DNA of 64,000 bases from Eupeodes corollae (lineage: Eukaryota > Arthropoda > Insecta > Diptera > Syrphidae), in contig NC_079147.1 of NCBI RefSeq assembly GCF_945859685.1, positions 186,045,174 to 186,109,173 on the forward strand, given 5' to 3'. Positions 57,507 through 64,000 of this stretch are shown here, piece after piece. The notes below the pieces were generated by a model. It was not told the origin of the DNA. It saw only the letters and a list, made by a program, of their open reading frames with translations, and did not search any database. The position numbers and the translations under genes were made by a program. The stretch's first letter is position 1. Each line of letters starts with the position of its first letter.

Positions 57507-59395
57507 TTAGATTAGATTAGATAGATTTTTATTTACTTGCAATTATTTGTAAAATTTCATTAACAATCTTTAAAGAAAGGATTTGCCGTCTGCCCGATTG
57601 ACAAAGATTTAACCGTATTAAAGTTTTGTAATCTACTTCATTTAAGAGAGCTAAAGTTTCTTTTTCGGATAAAAAGTCTCTACCAAGTAAATTTCTTCTA
57701 GTTTCTCTCAGGACTGGACATCTTCCGACAAAATGAAAAATGTCCCCTCGTTCAGCCATGTTGCAATTATCACATAGTAGTGGTAGATCTTCGCGAGGTG
57801 GAACGTAATTTATGTTTAGCAGTTTACCTCTTAGCCGAAACATGTTGGAGATTTGCTCTACAGTATTTATGTCCTGAAAGTAGTTTCTTTCATTAAGATT
57901 ATAATTCAACCTGCTATAGATCATCCGATGAAGTGAGCTGGATGCCTGTTCTGTGAACACATTTCTAAAATTTTCATCCAGGCGCCTAATTACCTGGGGT
58001 TAAATCTAGTTGATAGTTGATTATAATCAAATAATTTCGTCTGTGTAAAATGATTCAACTCAATTCAATTCGATTGAACAATTTCAGTTTCAAATTGTCA
58101 AAATTCGTTGTTGCCTTGGTGAAATTTTAAATTGATTCTTATAAAATATCTAAATAAAAGTTTCAAATTGGTTGATTTTGAATAAAATACTTACTTTTCT
58201 TGCTTTTTTCGACAGTCGGGAGCTTTGTCGGCCACAAGAATGTGTTTTTTCCTTAAAGAAACAAAGTTAACCAAGAAAATTTTCCAGTCGTTTGTGTAAG
58301 CGTCTGGTAGCTCTATTCGGAATAAACATATTTGTTTGAAAACGACTATCACATTTTTTTGTGACAGCTTTTTAGGTATCAATTTGACTATCACCTTACG
58401 TAGATCAAATTCTATTATTTTGACTATCAACAATCACCTTAGCCGATTCCACCCCTGGTTCGGTGACGATTTCCATCTCACTGAGATTTAAAGTTACACC
58501 TGTATCTTTAACCCATCCTGTTTTGCTTTGTATCGCTTGTAAAGCATATTCAGTACTTTCAGAATGTAATCGACTTGCAGCTTCAACGCTTTTATGAAGA
58601 GTGAGGATAAGCCTGTTTCAAACATTATCATATGTAGTTTAGAGTGCATAAAGGAAGGCCGAATTTTTGTTTTAAATAAAATCTCAGGAGTTTATCCACA
58701 GTCTCAAATTTCTTTGCTCCCCACACTTGGGCTGCGTGTAACAGTATTCATTGGGATACTGCTTAGAACACTTTATATTTAATGCTATGCGCAATGTTTT
58801 TGTTGTTAAAACATTCTTTCCATGCCACGTTAATCGCGGTTTTAGCCTTAAGAAGTTTTTCGTTGAGGTGTTTTTCCATACTTAAGTTTTGGGTAAAATA
58901 TACTCCTAAGTATTTGTGTTCTTTCACTCTTTCTATGTTCTCATTGTTGAAGTACCATTGTTCCGAAAGTCGATTTATCATAAGCTGTAAGGATTGCTGT
59001 GAGTTTGCCAGCAAGAATATATCATCTGCGAAGATTAATACTTTAATGACCTCTCCAGCATATCTAACACCTCCTGGTAATGCGTCAGTAATGTCATTTA
59101 TAAATAGTGCGAATAAGCTAGGATTGAGAGCACAGATACCTGCTTTACATTCTATACCGCTGCTTCCGTGTCTGCGTACAAGTTCTGAATAACTCTTCCA
59201 AACTTAAACGACATCCCGAATTCAAACAACTTGAACATCAATGCGTTTCGATCAACTGAGTCAAATGCAGCTTTAATATCCACCCAAAAAGCAAATAGCT
59301 TTTTATTTTTTTCAAAAAAAGACCCAGCAATGCTTCTTCTGTTCAGCCGCTTTAGTAGAATCACAGTAAAAAATTTATAGGAAGCATTCAAAAAC
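57507..59395 (-). mobile_element. LINE copy, family L1, reverse strand, longest copy
   Basis: Runs from RT palm to 3' end. Minus-strand landmarks: LFAFWVDIKAAFDSVDRNAL (59310-59240), QQSLQLMINRLSEQWYFNNE, VKEHKYLGVYFTQNLSMEKH (58900), HAAQVWGAKKFETVDKLLRF (58700) and FIKALKLQVDYILKVLNML (58590). The last 143 codons (57960-57529) are open and carry a zinc-finger-like CDNCNMAERGDIFHFVGRC. The stop codon is followed within about 25 bp by a tail of ATCTAATCTAATC repeats, so there is almost no 3' UTR. The open frame at 58570-58390 that looks protein-like is an out-of-phase shadow. Confidence 0.78.
57529..57960 (-). CDS. LINE ORF2 C-terminal domain with zinc-finger-like motif (fragment)
   Basis: 143 codons, no in-frame stop. 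It contains C-X2-C-X9-H-X4-C (CDNCNMAERGDIFHFVGRC) flanked by conserved RETRRNLLGRDFL, and ends LKIVNEILQIIASK. The same domain occurs on the minus strand at 32570-32265 (CTLCKRRDVEDINHFKAVC, KEIRRLYF). It probably binds the element RNA or target DNA, as proposed for similar C-terminal fingers of LINE ORF2. It is a piece of a dead element, not a host gene; the first Met at 57960 is not a real start. Confidence 0.6.
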   Translation of the reverse strand: MFTEQASSSLHRMIYSRLNYNLNERNYFQDINTVEQISNMFRLRGKLLNINYVPPREDLPLLCDNCNMAERGDIFHFVGRCPVLRETRRNLLGRDFLSEKETLALLNEVDYKTLIRLNLCQSGRRQILSLKIVNEILQIIASK

Positions 59396-59399
59396 TAGA

Positions 59400-59884
59400 T
59401 GATTCTTAATCTCTCACTTAAAGGGTTGGCGGCGTTCCTTAATTGTGGTACAAATATACAGATACCCTAATTTGCAGGCGTAATATTAAAATGTAAGCGT
59501 AAGCTTAAAAGCAAAAAAAAACTTACTTTGATGATATCGGTGATAACTTCGAACAGCTGATCGTTTAACTACTGTCGGTGTCTGCGATTATTCCCATTAT
59601 TTATTGCTGCTGAAACAATGTAACAAAGTAGGTACAATTCCCAAAATAGTTTTTCTGGTATTTCAAATAAGTCGTGATAACCACTTATTATTAGTATTTT
59701 CGTTGGTGCTTTTTCGACAAGTGAATTAATGCATACATGTATTTTCAAAATTATGTTGATATTGTTATGACGAATATATTAGTCAGAATAGTTTGGGAAT
59801 TAAAGATATCGGGTTCAGTTACAGAGGAAATAACTTAGTAATAGTTGTTTCATTTTTAACTATGTGAAAAGATATTGAACATAG
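59400..59884. other. No gene seen
   Basis: AT-rich DNA with the low-copy repeat phrase shared with 56.4 kb (about 59540-59560). Nothing else recognised. Confidence 0.4.
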
Positions 59885-59950
59885 TTACATAAGGTCACTA
59901 AGTCACTAGGTTCTAGTTCTTAACGGACTGTTGCACCACTAAATTTATTG
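59885..59950 (+). repeat. SINE family copy 5 (3' fragment)
   Basis: Only the 3' part is left: GTCACTAAGTCACTAGGTTC, TAGTTCTTAACGGACTGTTG, CACCACTAAATTTA, matching the ends of the copies at 18.5, 23.6 and 40.1 kb. Confidence 0.6.
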
Positions 59951-61481
59951 CTTAACATACACTTCAACTTCTTTTAATTTGTTTGAAATTTCGCTAAAAC
60001 AGATAGACGTACAACTGTCAAATGAACAACACTTGATAATAATTAGTTTTAGTAACAATATTAAACAGCAAACATTTTCTTGTTAGAAACATCAAATAAA
60101 CATCTTGGAGAATAGCATTTATCTATTTGTATTTTATTTCACAAAATTTATAATTAAATATTTGAATGTATCATCTGCAAGTTCTCCAAAGTGCTGGTTT
60201 TCACTTTTGACGTTTGAAAGATTCTTAAAATGCCAAATTGCAAATACATAGTTTAAAGGATGAATCATATTATTTACAAAAAGTTATCTTTTTTTTTACT
60301 TAAAGTTATTAATTTAATTTTTAATTTTTAAATAAAATCAAAAATAAATACATTAGTCTAAAAGTTTCATTCAATGAAAAAATGATAGTTAGCGATATCA
60401 AGTATTACAAAATGAAGGCGTGAACTAACCTTTTTGACATCTTGAATTATAAGATATTATTATGTCATAATTCTTTCCTTAGTTCGAATTTCCATAAATC
60501 AAAGCCTACATTCTTGCATAATTTCTAAAAAAGGTCTCATGACACATCTATAATATTTAGATCATTTTTCTGACTCAACAGATCACAATTTTTCAAAAAT
60601 CAGTTTATGCCTTTCTTTGGTCAGTAGATCAATATCATCAACGAATTTATATTTATTTAATTCACAATCAAAATGAAGTCAGCCTCTTTTCTTGTTTGAT
60701 CATCATTCAAATATATACAAATTAAATTTCATATTTCCTTTCAACAACGACATTGCATCTGTCGTCTTATTACGCCAAAATCTAAACAAAACGCCTATTT
60801 TCATATTCAATTAAGCATCTGATATATTCGACTTGTTTGTATGTTTAGATAGTGTTTGCTAAATTTGTGCGAAACTAATTGATGCTTCAGAAGAATATTT
60901 TTGTTTTGAGTTGCGTGGGTGATGTAAATTGAATATATCAAGTTATGTCAACTACTGGCGTCGAACATACTTGCTCTTAGTAAAAGTTTTTGATGTCAGT
61001 GCTTTTTAAACGTTCAAAATTTTCAAAGTTTAAAATAAGTTTGATAAGAACATGTGTAAAAATTGTAGTTGAAATAACCACTGTTCACCATTAAAAAAAA
61101 TCTGAGAGAAAACTTGATCATTTTCAAAAACTTATTCAATGGTTACTTCTGTATTTTTTGCGTTTTTTGGCAAAAATATCCAGAGTTAAGTTTGATCTTA
61201 AACGTATTACAAATACAGTTTCCTTACTGCAGAAAAAGAAGAAGAAGGATCCAACTGCAGATAGAATTTTGACGTTTTCTCGAGTCGCGAATATACATGT
61301 TGATACAATTGATAACTCTTGTGTATCTCGTAGGTATGTTCGTAAAGTATGATAAGTAGTTTGTTGTTTATCGTTTTTCATATTTCTGTAAAAAGTTGCG
61401 CCTTTAATTGTGTACTGAACTTCTTGATACTTCATGTTTCATCTGAAACAAAATGACTGTAAAAAAAACGCGATATAATTA
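59951..61481. other. Gene-free AT-rich stretch
   Basis: No gene or mobile element recognised. The overlapping short open frames at 61136-61435 have no motif. Confidence 0.4.
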
Positions 61482-62040
61482 AAAACGTTGTGGACAGTAT
61501 TTCTTTAAAGAAAATGCTGCATATTGTACCTTGTGGGGTGTTATAGAAATCTAAGCAAACTCTCCTAAGCCAAAGCGTTTTTGAAGCAGCAACATATGTT
61601 CCCCTAGCTGTCTAATTTTAGTATGTTTTATCATGTTTTGTTTTTATTTATATGCCTACAGATTTTTTGGCGGCTCCGTATTTATTTTTTTCAAAGTATC
61701 TTGGAAAGCTTTGAAAAAAGATAAGGACAAGAAAATTAAAATATTGCTTCTCATTCTGGGCTTCAACACTAGTTAAAATTGAGTTTTTAATTCTTTACAC
61801 ATCGCTTCGTTGTAGTTTTGTTAACAATTAATTGTCAAACTAAATAATAATATCGTGTAGCTTCTGCAGTCTGACCCGATTAAGTTGTTTAATTATATGT
61901 AAATAGACATAAGCTATAATATTTGTTTATTTTGCAAAAAAAAAATAGTGCCAACAAATATAGCGCCATCTGCTGCACGCGAAGATCTACAAATAGTAAG
62001 GCCATACTCTACGAACGAAACCCTTTGTTCAGTTCTTATT
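61482..62040. repeat. Dispersed repeat, copy B (partner at 19.9 kb)
   Basis: Collinear with 19920-20370: CTCTCCTAAGCCAAAGC, GCAGCAACATATGTTCCCC, TGTCTAATTTTAG, GGCGGCTCCGT, CAAAGTATCTTGGAAAGC, then CACGCGAAGATCTACAAATA and CTACGAACGAAACCC. The two copies differ in length because of indels. Confidence 0.5.
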
Positions 62041-63366
62041 TTGTTTGGCTTAAATTTAAAAAATGGAAAGCATTATAAAAATCAAATGAAATATAATTTA
62101 TTTCTAATACAGGGTCCGGCAAAAAACCTCCCGTATTTTCAGACGTATATTTAAAGCTATTTATAGATAAAATGGTAATGTTAAAAACTAAGATTATTTT
62201 ATTTAATGTAAAATTTTTCTGTTCATTTATTTGTCATTGCCTTTTGAAATGTGGGATATCTTTTTGTCGGACTTTGTATTTACTTAAAATATTCTCTTAA
62301 AAAGAGTCTATTTCATTAAAAATCGTTCTGGTCTGAATTTCGTTAAATTTTTTACAATTTTGTTTTAAACTAAACTGACAAATGTTCAATTCCAAGCGAA
62401 TAGATCATTTTCAACTTACATTTTATTGTTTGATAGCTATAACGACTCAAGTTCCCGTTACGACGGTGACGAGAGATTCTTTCAATTGGACTTGTGTCAA
62501 TTTGGATAGATTTTTTTATGAATCTTTAGTTTGCCCTTATAAACAAATATGCAAACAAAAAAAAACTTTAAAAGACTTGCAAATTTCAATCATCATTTGA
62601 ATGAAAAAAAACAAGGTCCGTGGGCTTTCGATTTCAATGCAAAGTCATTTCGATTAAAGTTCTCGTGTGAAATTAATATTTTGATTGGAGGACAACCCAT
62701 CTAAAAAACAAACAGAAACATAAAAAGAAACAACAACTGTACAAATTTGTCGATATTAATATAGATTTAACAAATTAACAAGCAAATATCACAGATGGTG
62801 AATTAATATACGGAGTATAAGATTTGAATCTTAATGAACTGCAAAATGTTTTAAGATTCATGACAATGAAGAATATTCTTGATGAAATGAGATGTGATGC
62901 GAGATGTGAGATGATAAAATGAGAAACGGCTGTTTTCAAATCATGTACATATAAGCACACGTTTGTATCTTTTAATAGATTTGATATTATATAGAATTAA
63001 AGTAAACTGCCCACACACTGGCAGCCGATTATTATCTTTAATTTAATTATAATTTATTTCTATTAAGTGTTTTGTGTATCTAATTAGGTTAAAACTGTTA
63101 TAGCGAAAGCTTGAATAGTCTCAAATATTAGGAAATTTATTTGAGATTCATAAATTGTTTGTTTTGTTGAAATGCATTTAGTTTAGATACTATATACATT
63201 TAGATAGAGTTGCTGTTTACCATGCTGGCTAAAGCTAAATAAGCCCATCTTAATGTCAAGATTGGGCTCTATAACCCCTATCAAAAATGATTAAAGAAAC
63301 AAGATTATTAGTTTAATTAAACATCATGCACACATTTATTTCGGTCTTCAGTGGAAATTTAATACG
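62041..63366. other. Gene-free AT-rich stretch
   Basis: No gene or mobile element recognised. Confidence 0.4.
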
Positions 63367-63740
63367 TTAAGGTTTACTCACATCCAATCTTCTGAAGTCC
63401 TTATTTAATCTTTGACACAATGTTTCAAAATTTTTCATAGAAATGTAGATCAGACTATTGTCTGCCAAAAGCTTTACAGTACAATATTTCAGACCTTTAT
63501 TAATGTCATTGATGTACAAAAGAAAAAGCGAGACCCCTTGCACAGAACCTTGTGGAACGCCCAGATCATTATTATTAATCGCGTATACATACATATATTT
63601 CATAATTCACTTTAGTTATCTGACATTTATTCGCCAAATAAGACTTACATACCAACTCACGACCACGCCAACCATATAACCACAATTTTTTGATCAAGAT
63701 CTGTCTATCGTAAGTTTTAAATACAAAATAGAGCTTTTAA
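63367..63740 (-). mobile_element. LINE RT fragment
   Basis: Minus strand: KTYDRQILIKKLWLYGWRGR, ELVCKSYLANKCQ, LGVPQGSVQGVSLFLLYIND, LADNSLIYISMKNFETLCQR (active site YADD changed to LADN). Pattern of Jockey/CR1-type RT. Truncated on both sides; dead. Confidence 0.68.
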
Positions 63741-64000
63741 CGAATTTCCAAACTCATTTTGTTTTTTCCACTTCTTCACTTCAGAATGAACTTTTCCTGA
63801 TCCAGATTGTTTATCAATTAATAAATATTATTAAATCTGATCAGCAACAAACTCTTTAAATATTTTTTCGCACGTAGGTAACATATTTACAGGGTTAAAC
63901 TCCTTAGACTTATTCGTAATAATACCTTTTTTTACTAGAAGAAATGAAGTTGCATCAGTTTTAAAAAAACTGGACTATCAAAGCATGTTTTGAATTGAAC
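63741..64000. other. Window end, no feature seen
   Basis: AT-rich sequence; nothing recognised. Confidence 0.4.

Noticed and set aside
58390..58600. Protein-like minus-strand frame (SVEAASRLHSES...)
   Set aside because: The adjacent frame continues the LINE thumb region (FIKALKLQVDYILKVLN), so this one is an out-of-phase shadow; the apparent donor site at about 58196 is then fortuitous.
1..64000. CRISPR arrays, bacterial operons, phage or rRNA genes
   Set aside because: The window is eukaryotic with spliced genes and eukaryotic retroelements; no such structure was seen.

Overview
This is a strongly AT-rich eukaryotic window from a fly (Diptera, most likely a brachyceran outside Drosophila; the genus cannot be fixed from the sequence). 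The evidence is two host genes whose proteins look fly-like, compact introns of 58-96 bp, and a repeat landscape of Tc1/mariner, gypsy and LINE elements.

Host genes. (1) lok, the Chk2 DNA-damage checkpoint kinase, runs on the + strand at 968-2229. Three exons are visible: the C-terminal half of the FHA domain, then the whole kinase domain. The 5' exons lie outside the window. (2) loqs (loquacious), the dsRNA-binding partner of Dicer, lies on the - strand from 22122 down to 8327 in four exons with three dsRBDs. Its third intron is about 12 kb and carries a Tc1/mariner-type element, a complete gypsy-type LTR retrotransposon and SINE copies. The two genes converge on a gene-poor 6-kb stretch.

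The right two thirds (about 23-64 kb) has no host coding exon that I can recognise. A possible non-coding promoter or leader lies at 34.25-35.9 kb. The rest is a graveyard of nested mobile elements: a second LTR retrotransposon with 129-bp LTRs inserted into a LINE; at least three copies of one LINE family ending in TCTAA-like repeats; RTE-like LINE 3' ends with TAAG tails; a LINE with an RNase H domain and a CCTAA tail; a tRNA-derived SINE family; a 1.2-kb palindromic DNA element with an apparent 8-bp target duplication; TA-flanked MITEs; and two degenerate tandem arrays.

Several nested insertions can be ordered from their target-site duplications: gypsy element (ATTT), LTR element in LINE (CTTTC), LINE in RTE (12 bp), LINE in Tc1 remnant (11 bp). 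Both LTR elements have LTR pairs that read as identical, so both are recent. Each carries one frameshift in pol. All calls come from reading the sequence; no database search was possible.
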